From Anastrepha obliqua (taxonomy: Eukaryota; Arthropoda; Insecta; Diptera; Tephritidae): a stretch of DNA of 64,000 nt. Every line of letters starts with the position of its first letter. The stretch's first letter is position 1. The translations under genes and the position numbers were made by a program. Below are positions 10,321 to 23,396 of this stretch, in pieces. The stretch covers positions 168,394,792 through 168,458,791 of the forward strand of contig NC_072892.1 in the NCBI RefSeq assembly GCF_027943255.1. Reading direction: 5' to 3'. The notes beneath the pieces were generated by a model. That model made no database searches. It saw nothing but the letters and a program-made list of their open reading frames with translations, and had not been told where the DNA came from.

Positions 10321-11513
10321 TAAATAAGTACGAAATCCACCACAGTTAAATTAGCAACAAAGAAACGGGCCAAACTGCCTAAAAAGTGTTGAACTGCTGA
10401 AGCCTTGATGGGATTCTGAAAATTATGTGCGCCAAATTGAATTGCATGTGCAGGCGCGCTGGGAGATTCAAGTTTTGAAAAGGTTGAGTTTAAAATGAAG
10501 TTTAGTGTTAAATTAGACCTAAAAATGATGCTTTCAATTTTTCAGTGTACTTTAGAATTCTGCATAACCCTCTCGTAGCGCTTGTTTGAATTTGGGCAAG
10601 CTGAAGTGTATGGTAAACTGAATATTCAGAGCTATAGGGTTTGAAAACCTTGAATCTGTATGTTCTTTGAATTGCGTGCTGCGATTTCCAAAACCCGAGT
10701 CTTGCATATTTTTAGGCGTTTACTAAACAATTAACTCTCCGTTAGACACCTTATTTTAAACTTTCGGTTAGGCACTCGCGTCTGGCTTTTTTTCGTCCTG
10801 TTCGAGGATCTTTTTTAAAAGGTTGTGCACATAAATCGTTAGAAAATAAAATTTTAGGAAGCTACCTGGAAGCTCAAGTCGTTAGCTATAATAGAAATAT
10901 GCTAAACCCACGCCCAAAGTCGAAAAAGTGTGGCTAGAAAAGTCTGACCAAACCCGAGTGCCCAATGGAGGGTTTAATTACCTGAGTGTCAGTTTTCAAA
11001 GACTGGGCTTGTTCGAGCTTCATTCACAACCGCGATGTTGTATGATTTGCGAAAGTATCACGTTCGATGTAAAATTCTGGCAACATTGTCAAAATCACCA
11101 CTTTTGAAGTGTCAATAATTCGGCAAATGTTGCGCGCGAATACAAATAAATCGGCATCAAACATTTTTTGCTTGCCGAACATCAGAAAAGTATCAGTTGA
11201 GCAAATGCAACAGTGTTGCAAATTGTCATCAGTGCAGCAGTATTACCGCTTTTATTACGTGCTTTGAACAAGCCCACTATTTAAAGACGAGAAGATGCAG
11301 TTCCTGGTCCGTTTGAAACTGATTACAAACAGTTTAAAAGCAATTGGTTTTGGGTAGTGGAACTTACTAGCCGAGTTTTTATTGGCGTTACCGGCTATGA
11401 ACTACATCTTCGTGCCTTTAAATGCGCTTTGCAGTTTTCCAATGCACTTTTAATTTTATGCATCAGCTAAACTCAGTTTAAATTTTTAACAGCGAAGTTG
11501 AAAATTCTCTATT
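10321..11513. other. Unrecognised DNA
   Basis: No convincing coding sequence on either strand. It may hold more decayed transferred or repetitive DNA, but I see no motif. A stretch at 11283-11340 (including AAGATGCAGTTCCTGGTCCG) is an inverted partial match to the duplicated unit at 13066-13627. Confidence 0.35.
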
Positions 11514-11618
11514 AAAACTCGCGAACGGCATTAACTTTTATAAAAACTAATGAGTTTAATTAAGAATCAAATTAGTACCAACTGGAGTTTTGCTTATTGA
11601 ATGCCGTTCGAGAGTTTT
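11514..11618. repeat. Imperfect inverted repeat, 19-bp arms
   Basis: 11514-11532 (AAAACTCGCGAACGGCATT) and 11600-11618 (AATGCCGTTCGAGAGTTTT) are complementary at 18 of 19 positions around a 67-bp spacer. This could be the ends of a very small non-autonomous element or a decayed foldback. Confidence 0.6.
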
Positions 11619-13065
11619 GCCGGCAAAAGGCGCCAGAAGCGCAGCCTCATTAATTTTTATAAGTTGCCTGCGTTTAAACTTAAATTTCACCACATTTGAA
11701 CGCTCACTGAAAAACTGGCCTAAACAGAGAACATCTCAAACAGCGCAGATGCACTGATATCCCGTTTCTTTATACGAATTCGTCTTCTAGCATTGTGCTC
11801 CACTCAAAAATCTATTGGTTAGAAAAGGAATCGAATTCTCTGCTTTCAAAGTTTATTAATAAAATTTTTACGTTGGTTTTTTGGACTGTGAAATAAGTAG
11901 AGGGAAGTAGGACGAAAGATGCAGTTACCTGGCCGTTCACTAACTAATTACACCTAAATCACTTTTTAATTTTTTTTATTTAAAAAATTTTAATTTCTTT
12001 ATTTAAAAAATGTAAAATAATTTTTTTTTATTTAAAAAATGTAAAATGATTTTTTTTATTTAAACATTCAAAAACATTTTTTTTTTTTTTCAAAATTTAA
12101 AATAATTTTTTTCATTTAAAAAATTAAAAACAAAATATTTTTTTAACGCATTTTGTATACGAATGTGATTTAACACGAGTTCAAGAGAAAAAAATCTTCC
12201 TCTAAACGAATTGTTTTGTTTTAACACGATTTTCAATATTATATAAATTTTTCTTGAATCTCATAGCGCAAATAGTGAGATTATTCGACGTACGAAGGAA
12301 AAGTCTCAGAGACGCGGTAGATTTTGCTCTTGCCGTTTAATAATTTATTTCTTATGTATTATAATGAATTATTTTTATTAAAATGTGTAAGCACAAAAGA
12401 AATTCTTAAGTGAAATTTAAATTCTAAAAAGAAATTTTCAGTACTAGGTCTATTCATGAATTGTTAAAAACTATCAAGGTTTACTGTGCATGCACCCAAA
12501 AAACTGGCCAAATAGGGGAAAGTGAGAAACCAAAATACCATTTCAGTTTGAGGGGAAGTTGCAAGTTTTTACTAAATAAATTTTTACTTGTAAGAATTTG
12601 CAAGTGAGAAAAATAGCTGATCGCAAAGTAAAAATAAGCACGAACTAAAATTTGCGAATTGCAATTGCTGGAATGTTCTACAACTGACAGTGATGATGAA
12701 ATTGAACAAATTATTGTGGACAAAAGGAAATTATGTGATTCTAAAGCTCGTTATTTTGCATTTTATTAGCTTAATTTAATTTTTTTTTTTTTTAATTTTA
12801 TTTTTTTTATTTCTATTTTTTTTTAATTTTTGTTTTATTTAATACGTAGCAATTTTTGAGATGTTTCCTGCCAACAATTTAATCAGCTAATCGTTCATGT
12901 ACTTTTTTTTGATATTTTTCTCTTTAAGAAAGAGTTCTCGGAAATTAAGTTACTGGCAACTTACTGGATAATTTTTACATCAACGGACCTATTGTTTTCA
13001 CCTAATTTTATTTTTATATGCATTTCTTTTACATGATTTGTTTTTTGGAAACGCATATTTCGTGT
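11619..13065. other. Unrecognised DNA with AT-rich tracts
   Basis: Low-complexity A/T tracts occur at 11960-12150 and 12775-12845. The sequence near 11895-11940 (GATGCAGTTACCTGGCCGTT) is another inverted partial match to the unit duplicated at 13066-13627. The 80-codon minus-strand frame at 12481-12723 has no recognisable features. Confidence 0.4.
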
Positions 13066-13627
13066 GAAAAGTGTAATTAAGTGTAATTAGAACCTATTGG
13101 AAAACAGTTCGCTGTTTTTGCTAATTGGTTCTTAGGTCGTAAATTTTCTTGCCGAATTTTGTTAGCAGAACGGGACAAGAACTGCACTTTTTTTCTTTAT
13201 GTATTCAGTGCATATTCTCCGTTTATTTTTGTCTACACTTTTTTGAAATGTTAAATGTTTTTTCTTTTTATTATTTATTTTTTATTTTATTTATTTATTT
13301 ATTTTTTTTTTTATTTGTTTTTGATTCGTAGGGAATTCTTAACCCAATTTATTGAAATATAAGCCTATAAAACAAAAAAGAAGAATTGCAGATGCTTTTG
13401 GAGAAAAAGACTCGCTCGTATTTCCATTTTCGTAATTAGGTGTAATTGGAACCTATTGGGAATCACTTCAGTTGTTTTCGCTAAAAATTCACGACCCAAA
13501 AATTTTCCAGCCGAATTTTGTTAGCGGAAAGGGCCAAGAACTGCATCTTCTTTCTTTCTTTATATATTATTTGCTGGCAGATCACTCTATTTAAATTGTT
13601 CTCTACACTCTTCTCAAATGTTTCAGA
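13066..13627. repeat. Diverged direct duplication of a ~195-bp unit
   Basis: 13066-13262 and 13428-13627 share, in order, GTAATTAG or GTAATTGG with AACCTATTGG, CCGAATTTTGTTAGC, AAGAACTGCA followed by TCTTTC-rich sequence, and TCTACAC(T)..TT with AAATGTT. The period is about 360 bp. Between them lies a T-rich tract. Parts of the unit also occur inverted near 11.3 and 11.9 kb, so it is a dispersed repeat of unknown class. Confidence 0.6.
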
Positions 13628-14632
13628 GAAATGAAATTTTTTATTTTCATTTTTCTTATTATTTTTTTCATAAATTTTTTATTTTTTTTTATTTATTGAA
13701 AAATTTTTAGTTTTTTAAATTTATTTAAAATTAAATTTTTTTTTTGTTTTTTCATTTATTTTTATTTTTTTTTTCAATTTTTTAAATTTATTTTTATTTT
13801 TTAATAACATTTTTTTCTCATCTATTCGTATTTATTTTTATTTTTTTATAAAATTATTTTCAATTTTTTCAAATTTATTTTTTTTATAACTTTTCTTTTT
13901 TAATTTATTTAAAATTTTAATTTTTTTTTTGATTTTTCATTTATTTTTATTTATGTTTATTTTTTTTATAAAATTTTTTTAATTTATTTTTATTTTTTTA
14001 TAACTTTTTTTTAAATTATTTTTTTTTGTTTTTTTCTTTATAACATTTTTTTGAATTTTTTTAATTTATTTTTATATAACATTTTTTTTTAAATTTATTT
14101 AAAACTTAATTTTTTTGTTTTTTTCATTTATTTTTATTTTTTTTTATAAAAATTTAAAAAAAAATTTTTTAAATTTATTTTTATTTTTTTATGACATTTT
14201 TTTAATTTATTTAGAATTTTAGTTTTTTTTTGTTTTTTCATTTATTTGTATTTATTTTTATTGTTTTTTATAAAACTTTTTTCAATTGTTTTAATTTATT
14301 TTAATTTTTTTTTTAATTTTTTTTCATTTACTTGTATTTATTTTTATTTTTTTTATAACATTTTTCAAGTTTTTAAATTTATTTTTGTTTTACAAAATTT
14401 ATTTTTTTTTGTTTTTTCATTTATTTGTATTTAAGAAAAATTTTTTTATACAATTTTTTTTAATTTTTTTAATTCATTTTTCTTTTTTTGTATAGCATTT
14501 TTGTTTTATTTATTTAAAATTTTTATTTCATTTTTATGTATTTATTTTTATTTTTTTCATTAATTTTTTTTAATTTTTTAAATTTATTTTTATTTTTTTA
14601 AATTGTTTTTTATTTTTATATTTTTTTTGACT
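13628..14632. repeat. 1-kb T-rich tract, probably a decayed tandem array
   Basis: The tract is almost only T and A. Recurring blocks of the form TTTTTCATTTATTTTTATTT, then TTTTTTATAAAA, then TTTTAAATTTATTTTTATTT suggest a unit of about 100-130 bp repeated several times with many small changes. Frames through it are poly-Phe/Leu/Ile artefacts. Confidence 0.7.
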
Positions 14633-16006
14633 TGTAGGAAATTATTTACACAGTTTATTAAAATTTAAGCCATTAAAAAAAGTAGAATTGCAGCAATATT
14701 TTATTGTCGCACTGGCGTTGTGGTGAATTTTTTTTTTGGTTAATCGCCAGTTGATTCCAAATCATTTCGTGGTCTTTCTTATTTATTGGTCTGAGAGAAA
14801 CGCACTCATTTATTTGACTGTATTTGTTGCGCATCTCTTTCGGTTTTAAATAAGTCTCGTAAAATAAATTTAACTATTTCTTCATATCCATTCATATTTC
14901 ATACTTCTTCAATATAAAACAAAAAAAAAAAAATTATAAAGACTAGACTACCGCTCTCATTTCTCTTCGTTAACTTCGTTTAACTTCTTTCCTCATCGTG
15001 CTTTAACTTCGTTTAAAAATACGACCAAGTTGCATGTCAGTTCGTAAATTGCAATATTTTCCAATCACTAGAATCATTCAATATTCTCATATGTAATTAT
15101 CATCGCGACATTTTCCATCTCATCCTCCTCCTCATGCAAAATATTCATTCACATTCATCTTCGAACTAAATTTCTTTCATGAATAATAAAAAAAAAAAAA
15201 TTCAACATGAAATGTAAAACGGAAAAATAAAGCAAAAAAAGGTGAACATCCATTTCGTACCGTTTAATACATTCAATTTAGTGTAGCAACAACAACTGTA
15301 ATGTGAAAACAACTTTGTAATGGTTAACGTATTTTGATTTTCTATTCAATGAAAAGAAGAAACAATAACAAATATAAAAAGGTAAAAAAGGTAAAAAAGC
15401 CAGTGGCATTCTTTGTATTCCTGTTGTATTTAGTGTGTACTATGAAATAAAATAAAAAATAATGAATAACAATAAAATAAAATGAAAATGAAACTGAAAA
15501 AATGATGATGCTATGCAAGAATAATTTCTAAGTATTACAATTAACAAGTATGAGCTATGAATTTCTAAAAGGAATTTGAATACACAAATTTATTATAAAT
15601 GAAAATTATAAAAAATATGTAAAAACATGAATATAAAAACGAATAACTTATGAAACTTTTTTTAAACCAAACAAAAAAACAAAACAAAAACAAAAAAAAA
15701 AACAATTAAAAAAGTCAATAAATGATATGGAATTATACATAAAAATATAGAAAGATAACAAACAACAACAGACTTTAAAAGTGAACAGGCAAAGTGAAAG
15801 AGAAAATCTAAGCTTTTATTTTAGTTATTAACAATAATAAATATTAATCAATAAAGTTAAATTGAAATTGAGATAAATGATAATTAAACTGAGCTCGTGC
15901 ATTTCATTTAAATTCCGATGAATGGACTTCAACCCATCAAGCAAAGGTTGGATGTTGTTAGGTATGGAGCAAAAATGAGTCAATGTGAATGACAATGTGA
16001 AAATGA
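14633..16006. other. AT-rich non-coding DNA, probably host
   Basis: No recognisable repeats or coding regions. Poly-A runs dominate 15180-15780. TTAACTTCGTTTAA-like motifs repeat at about 14968-15019. Confidence 0.45.
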
Positions 16007-16979
16007 AAGGTAGGTAGGTAGGTGAAGGGGTTGAAGTGCCAGTCTGGCACTCCTCAAGTAGCACTAAAGCGCCGTTTTGATATCATTATGAAACCTCCAA
16101 CAGGCAGATATCTACAGCCAGCCAGAGCTGTTGATATAATGAAGAAGATTGATGGGACTTAGTTTGGCCACTGCCACAGGCTGTCGAAGAAAGGAGCACC
16201 ATGGGACCTTAATCGCTGCCAAACCCGGACATATACAGAGAAAGTGCTCAACAGCATCCTTCTCTGAAAGGCCCCACAGCTTCTGCAATCAGGGTTAAAT
16301 GGCAATCCTAGCTTTTCCGCGTGTGTGTACCGATCGTCGAATGATCGGTAAACGCAGCTACGAGTTTGGAAATTGAATGGCAAGGTTTCCAAAGAACTTT
16401 TTGAGTTCTCCGTCTATTGTAGTGGGTCAAAGGGTCAAAAGAGAACATGAAAAAATGGAGTTCCATCCTATCTGCATTTTCTTTAGAAATAATTGTGCAG
16501 TTACGCTTTAACAACTGTCAGGGGTCTGCCGACGACCGGGTAGGAGGTCTCTGAGGCCTATTCAGTCCCCTCCCTGGCAAGCTCATCAGGATTTTCAGTT
16601 CCCTATGTCCCGGAACCCATATCAGCGAAATGTTATTTGCACACCCAAGATATTTGATATTCTCCTTGCAGGAATTTACTAGTTTCGTTCTTGACCATGG
16701 CTTCGTCCGAGCCTTGATCGCGGTTTGACTATCGGAGAAAATGTTAATGTCTCCCTCGCTCCCGCGTTTCCTAAGCATTTTGTATGCCCGCAGGATCGCA
16801 AAGACTGCCGTCTGACAAACTCTAGTAGTATTCGGCAATTATAAAGAATTAAATAAATTGGTTGATTTAGAGAAAACCCCTGTTCCGACTCCCGATTCCA
16901 TCTTGGAATCGTCAGTGAAGATGGAGGTGCAAGCTTCGGTGCAGATATTCCCCTCGATCCAATCCTGAATTTCAAAATT
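16007..16979 (-). mobile_element. LINE 3' end (RNase H-bearing, LOA/R1-like), truncated
   Basis: On the minus strand, 16838-16600 encodes part of an RNase H domain (ILRAYKMLRKRGSEGDINIF, SDSQTAIKA, then ISLIWVPGHRE). Further on, 16320-16150 gives the C-terminal zinc-knuckle region (NPDCRSCG, then, after a frameshift, DAVEHFLCICPGLA) and a tail ending INSSGWL. This order is that of the ORF2 C-terminus of RNase H-bearing LINEs. The 3' untranslated end includes the hairpin at 16035-16051 and finishes in a (CCTA)n-like run, seen as GGTAGGTAGGTAGG at 16010-16024. The 5' side is cut at 16979, exactly where a plus-strand mariner begins. Confidence 0.75.
16035..16051 (-). other. Perfect 8-bp stem hairpin in LINE 3' end
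   Basis: AGTGCCAGTCTGGCACT forms an 8-bp stem with a single-base centre. It lies about 25 bp from the LINE 3' terminus. Stem-loops near the 3' end are recognised by the reverse transcriptase in some LINE families, so a role is plausible but unproven here. Confidence 0.5.
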
Positions 16980-17895
16980 CCGAAGTGGAGGATGCCCCAC
17001 GCGCTGATCGTCCTGAAGTATTTAACTCCGACGCTTTGCTCGAACTCGTGGAAGCTGAGCCAAATTTGACAGTCGATATGATAGCTCAGAGGTTAAATTC
17101 ATTGCATGGAATAGTTCACAGGCACCTGGTTCAGTTTAGAGAGGTTTCAAAGCTGGGAAAATGGGTTCCGCATAGACTTTCCGTCGCCAACCTTCAGCAG
17201 AGAGTGAATGTGTGTTCTCAACTGCTGCAACGGGTGGAAAATTAAAGTTTTTTGAACCGTATCGTTATTGGTGATGAAAAATGGGTCCTTTACAACAATC
17301 CTGTTCGCAAACGCAAATGGTTAGATAAAGATGAAACACCAGAACCGACCCCTAGAGATGACCTTCACCCCAAGAAGATTCTCCTGTCTATTTGGTGGGA
17401 TATGACCGGAACCAAACCAGACGATAACTGCTGATTATTATTTCCATCAGCTATCAAACCTGAATGAGGCACTTAAAAAAATCGACCGTCTTTAGTGAAT
17501 GGACGCAAAGTTTTGTTTCACCACGCCAACGCAAGACCTTATACCGCAAGGCAAACATTAGGCGAGCTGAACGAGCTCGGATGGGAGCTAATGCCGCATC
17601 CACCACACTCTCCGGATATTGCACCTAGTGATTATCACCTTTTCCGTGGACTTCAATCCCATATGAGTAACAAGAACTACTCCTCAAAAGAAGCTATGAA
17701 AAGGGATATCGAAGCGTATTTTGGATCCAAGGACAAAAAATTGTTTGAGCAGGGAATTAAAAAATTGCCTAAATGTTGGGAAGACATTGTAAGTAATGAA
17801 ATAAAATATGTTATTGATTAATAAATACTTTAAACATATTTTTACCAATTTTAAAACCACGTTTAAAAAACGCAAGAACTTATGGGCTGACCTGA
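16980..17895 (+). mobile_element. 5'-truncated mariner transposon (DD34D), inactive
   Basis: The reading order is VEDAPRADRPEVFNSDALLE, LTVDMIAQRLNS, KWVPHRLSVANLQQRV, then after a stop at 17243 IVIGDEKWVLYNN (first Asp), PKKILLSIWWDMTG, and after stops and a frameshift VLFHHANARPYTARQ and SPDIAPSDYHLFRGLQ. The second catalytic residue is Ala (HANARP instead of HDNARP). The third Asp is present. The C-terminus reaches KLPKCWEDIVSNEIKYV. The 3' end carries a mariner-like terminal repeat ending at TA 17896-17897 (CTTATGGGCTGACCTGA). The 5' end and start codon are missing at the junction with the LINE. Confidence 0.82.
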
Positions 17896-18154
17896 TACTA
17901 GGCGCAATTGTACAACGCTTCTAAACAAAGTCTAAGCATCGTTAATAAAAAATTCTAAATTACAATCCATTAGAATTAAGAAATGAGATGAAAATTAATA
18001 TTCTTTTAAAATGGCGGAAAAAGGCACACCTTTAAACACAAAACTTCACAATTGGCAAACTTTTATGAAATCTAGTATTTTGTTCCATATCCTTTGCTTT
18101 GTTTAGCAAATTTATGCGGTGGGTATTGAATCCTACCTTTTAAATACTTGTATG

Positions 18155-18283
18155 CAAACTGGCGTCTTAGGCGGAATAAAACTGAAAGTCCCTCCATTTG
18201 TGGAAAACCATCAAGATGCACGCCACGAGTTGGAGCAGTAGCTCGACCAAACACCCAAAAAAGGTACAAGCACCTATTATATG
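18155..18283 (+). mobile_element. SINE copy D (3' half only)
   Basis: It matches the 3' part of SINE copy A: GTCCCTCCATTTGTGGA, ATCAAGATGCACGCCAC, AGCTCGACCAAACACCC and a GCACCTATTATAT tail. The tRNA-like head is absent and the 5' part fades into unrelated sequence. Confidence 0.65.
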
Positions 18284-18349
18284 TACAGTCAACGTCAAAA
18301 GAATTATAATTGCAGTTTTGCGCAATTTCTCCATTACTAGAAACTTAAC

Positions 18350-19192
18350 ACATGGGCTGAAAAGTCCCGAGCTTAACACATAGATGACACTAGTTTAATA
18401 GCTAACTTTGTTTAGTTAATACCAACCTTAGAAAGATAGTTGTTAAAATTTCATGATATTCTACACATTAGTTCGTAAGTTCTTGGGCTAACAGTGACGC
18501 TACTTTTGTTAATTTCAAAAAAATGAAGCAAAAATAATTTCGTTTTTTAATTTTGCATAGGATGGGAAAAACTACCCTGGACTCCGCTCTATTAGAAACA
18601 ATAATAAAACGATGGTTTGCTGACTTCAAACGTGGCCGTAGAGACACCGATGATGCACAACGCAGTGGACGTCCAAATGAGGCGTTAACGCCAGAAAACA
18701 TCAAAAGAACCCACTAAATTGATTTGAATGGTCGAAAGTCAAGTTGCGTGAGTTAGCTGACATCGTGAAGATATCAAAAGAACGAGTTGGCTTTATATTG
18801 CATGAGCGTTTGGCTATGAGAAAGCGCTGCTCAAAGTGGGTGCCGCGTTTGCTCACTGTTGACCAAAAACAAGAACGTCACAAGTCAATTCATCAAAAAC
18901 AGTTGAACTTCTAATTGCTTTCACTTCCCCCGTATTCGCCAGATTTGGCTCCCAGCGACTACTGGCTGTTCGCAGACATCAATAAAAACAAAATCTCGCC
19001 GGTAATAAATTTCGTTCGAATGAAGAGTTTATCGTTGAAACTGAGTCCTATTTTGGGGCAAAAGGCAGAAGATAAATCGTTCCACAAAAGTGGCATTGAA
19101 ATGTTAGAGGGGCGCTGGAATGATTGTGTTGTTCTTGATCGAAATTACGTTGGTGAATAAAGTTGATTTACACAAAAAAACGTATTTTATGT
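18350..19192 (+). mobile_element. Internally deleted mariner, irritans-type
   Basis: The left end near 18350-18385 reads ATGGGCTGAAAAGTCCCGAG, a mariner terminal repeat. Coding remnants follow: LETIIKRWFADFKRGRRDTD, SGRPNEALTPENIK, stop, SELADIVKISKERVGFILHE, RCSKWVPRLLTVDQKQERHK. A deletion near 18900 removes the first two catalytic Asp regions. The frame resumes at LPPYSPDLAPSDYWLFAD (third Asp) and runs to SGIEMLEGRWNDCVV. The right terminal repeat is missing; a LINE fragment starts at about 19193. The wording is closest to the irritans subfamily. Confidence 0.75.
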
Positions 19193-19890
19193 CTTATGTC
19201 AAGCTGTGAGGCGGATGAGTTGGCCAGACAAGGGACATGTGAGGTGATCTCCCCGCGAAAGGAGAGAATTAGGACCTCCCTGACTACCTGGGGTCTGCTC
19301 CTGGAAAGTTTGATTTCGCGCAAACTCAGCGAACGTTGGGCAAGTACACAGAATTGTAAGGTCGGGACAAAATTGCTCACGTGTGGACCGGGGGCGCTCG
19401 GGCAAACTTCTGAGTTTGACAAAATATCAGCTCTCGAATCTCGTGGGTTTTCTCACAGGTCACAATGCGCGAGGATTGCATGCTGTGAGACATGGAATTA
19501 CCTCAAGTCCATTTTTTTGTGATGGATGTATGGAGGATGAGGTGGAAATATCTCAGCACCTTCTCCTTAGCTGCCCTGCTCTGGCGGGGTTAAGATCCAG
19601 GCTTCTTGGCTCTTACTTCTTTGCTACGCCTGCTGTTATAGCTGGCGTTGACATTAAAAATCTGATGAATTTCATCAGCAGCACAAAGTGGTTGACGCAA
19701 ACGCAGCACAGTCATCGTTCGTAATCCACACACTCTAAACCCACCCTCCTAACCATCCCAGCACCACCTCTCCCCGCCCTCTCCCTGCATTCATAATGGT
19801 ACCACAAAGGACGAAACCGTTTTTCCTCGTCCAAGTGTGCTTATTCCTTGGGCAACCATACCAACCTAATCTAACCTAACTATATTTTTA
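19193..19890 (+). mobile_element. LINE 3' end (RNase H-bearing type), 5'-truncated
   Basis: It begins inside the RNase H domain (CEADELARQGT), continues through LSERWAS, then shifts frame to SLTKYQLSNLVGFLTGHNAR, SPFFCDGCMEDEVEISQHLL, LSCPALAGLRSRLLGSYFF (zinc-knuckle-like C-terminus) and ends LMNFISSTKWL. A C-rich 3' untranslated region follows and ends near 19890 with CCAACCTAATCTAACCTAAC. The general plan matches the LINE at 16007-16979, but the sequence is a different family. Confidence 0.75.
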
Positions 19891-20548
19891 CAAAAATCAA
19901 AATATAATTGAAATTAAAAAATAAATAAAGAAAATGTCAATACTTATCAATATGTGGTATACACTTTGTTTTGACCCTGATTGTAGATAATCTCTCAAAA
20001 TAATTTGCCATTCCCTCTCTCCCGCTCTCACTCAAAGTTGATTTCTTCCATGAGGAGGCTCAGTATAGTTAGCTAGTTCGTTTTTAAGGTAGCCCAACAA
20101 CATTCAATTGGATTTGAAAATATTGTTTGCTGATTAATCTTTCCTTTATGATCTTCCCTTTTGTATAGTGTAGTTATCGATCGTCACCGGACGGCCCAGG
20201 AAGTATACTGATTCGATTGTGTCCAAAGGGGGAGGGGTGTTATGTGAGTGGGTTTAAGAGAGCATGTAAATAGGTGGCTAGCATCGTGTGGGGGGTACCT
20301 TCACATGCCGGACACATGTACTGAGTATTTCGGGTTGATTCTGGATAGGTTGGAGTTTAACTTGCTGCAATATCCAGAACGTATTATGATCTTCGTCGTG
20401 TGCTTGGGGTCATGGAGGAATATAACCTCAGAAAGATTTTCACTCATTTTTTAATTGCCATGGCAATCTGTTTTTTGGTGAAAATTGGGTATTTTCTTCG
20501 CAAAAGTATTAACTCCAATGACTTTTAATGGTTCTTGAAATATCCATT
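19891..20548. other. Unrecognised DNA
   Basis: A 68-codon frame at 20248-20454 has no similarity to anything I know. Nothing else is visible. Confidence 0.35.
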
Positions 20549-20550
20549 TA

Positions 20551-22327
<1,777 letters not shown>

Positions 22328-23394
22328 TGTCATGAGCTGTTTGTGCAAAGACTCAATATACAGAATTGCATGGTTTGAAAGGACGTTGAAAGAGTGCTTT
22401 AGAGTGCCGGTTGCGATATTCTTCACGATGCCGGTGCAGCATTTCGATGTTCATAAAATTCTTTTCTTTCATAGGGAAATAAATTTATTCGAACACGCAA
22501 TTTTAGATCACAAGGAACATTCGTTTGACCTTGCAACATTTATACCCATAGTAGTGTTGATGCCCTATGCCGTACGAGGGATTAGAGACCGCAAGAAGTT
22601 GTATCTTAGTATTTCCATTTGTAATATTTGTATCAGTAACCTTAAACTTTTGCAACTCCATAAATCATGACTTTGTAATCTTTGCTTTTTAACTCTGAAG
22701 AAGCTTCGTGGTCTACTATCTACTACGAGTAAAAAGCCGGACGGGGAGATCAGTGCAGACAACAATAATATATGTACATTCATATATGGGATCTTTAAAA
22801 AGCCCAGAATTAAAAAAAAATGATTTTTTTACAGATTATTATTCTTTATAGTTTTAGGCGTGTTTCTGTGGAAGTCGATTATAAAAATTCCCCATAGATA
22901 CAAAGTTATGGTAGAAAATGTAAATGTCCGACGAGAGTTTGATGCGCACAGGTAGCTGTTCTTCGTTTAAACTCTTTTTTTTCGGAAACTACTTTTTTCG
23001 GCACGGCCTGCATAATAACTCATACAGTTTCTAATATTTTTTTATGCCTTTCTTTTTTAAATATTCGAAAGTGTTTTCCCTATAATCTGTCGAGTCGGAT
23101 TTTTGATATAGTTTCATTAAAAAATTTTATAATGTAATACATAATTAAAGTGTGACGTTTATGACGTAAAACGCATACTTTTTTCAAATGCCGTAATTTG
23201 CAAAATTATATGTATATACATATACTTACTACCTTATTTACAAGAGTTGTTGTACTTTTCACAGATCCATCAACATTTCAAGAAGAAGTGTTGCAGACCG
23301 TGGAGCAACTTGTTTTTCATTGTACTCTAGGCAACGTGATTTTTTATATACTGATTTTTGTAAAGAAAAATTAAAATAAATTTGTTTATAAAAG
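22328..23394. other. Unrecognised DNA with a 112-codon open frame
   Basis: A plus-strand frame at 22332-22670 (start MSCLCKDSIYRIAWFERTLK) has ordinary amino-acid use, unlike the low-complexity frames around it, but I recognise no domain. It begins immediately where maT similarity ends. It could be a fragment of another element or chance. A small palindrome TATATGTATATACATATA lies near 23207. Confidence 0.3.
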
Positions 23395-23396
23395 TA

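Noticed and set aside
19870..19890. CCTAATCTAACCTAAC resembling insect telomere repeats
   Set aside because: It is the 3' end of a LINE and too short and irregular for a telomeric array; higher flies also lack TTAGG telomeres.
22332..22670. 112-codon frame as a host gene
   Set aside because: No domain, no splice sites that I can place, and it begins at the breakpoint of a truncated transposon. Kept only as an unrecognised frame.
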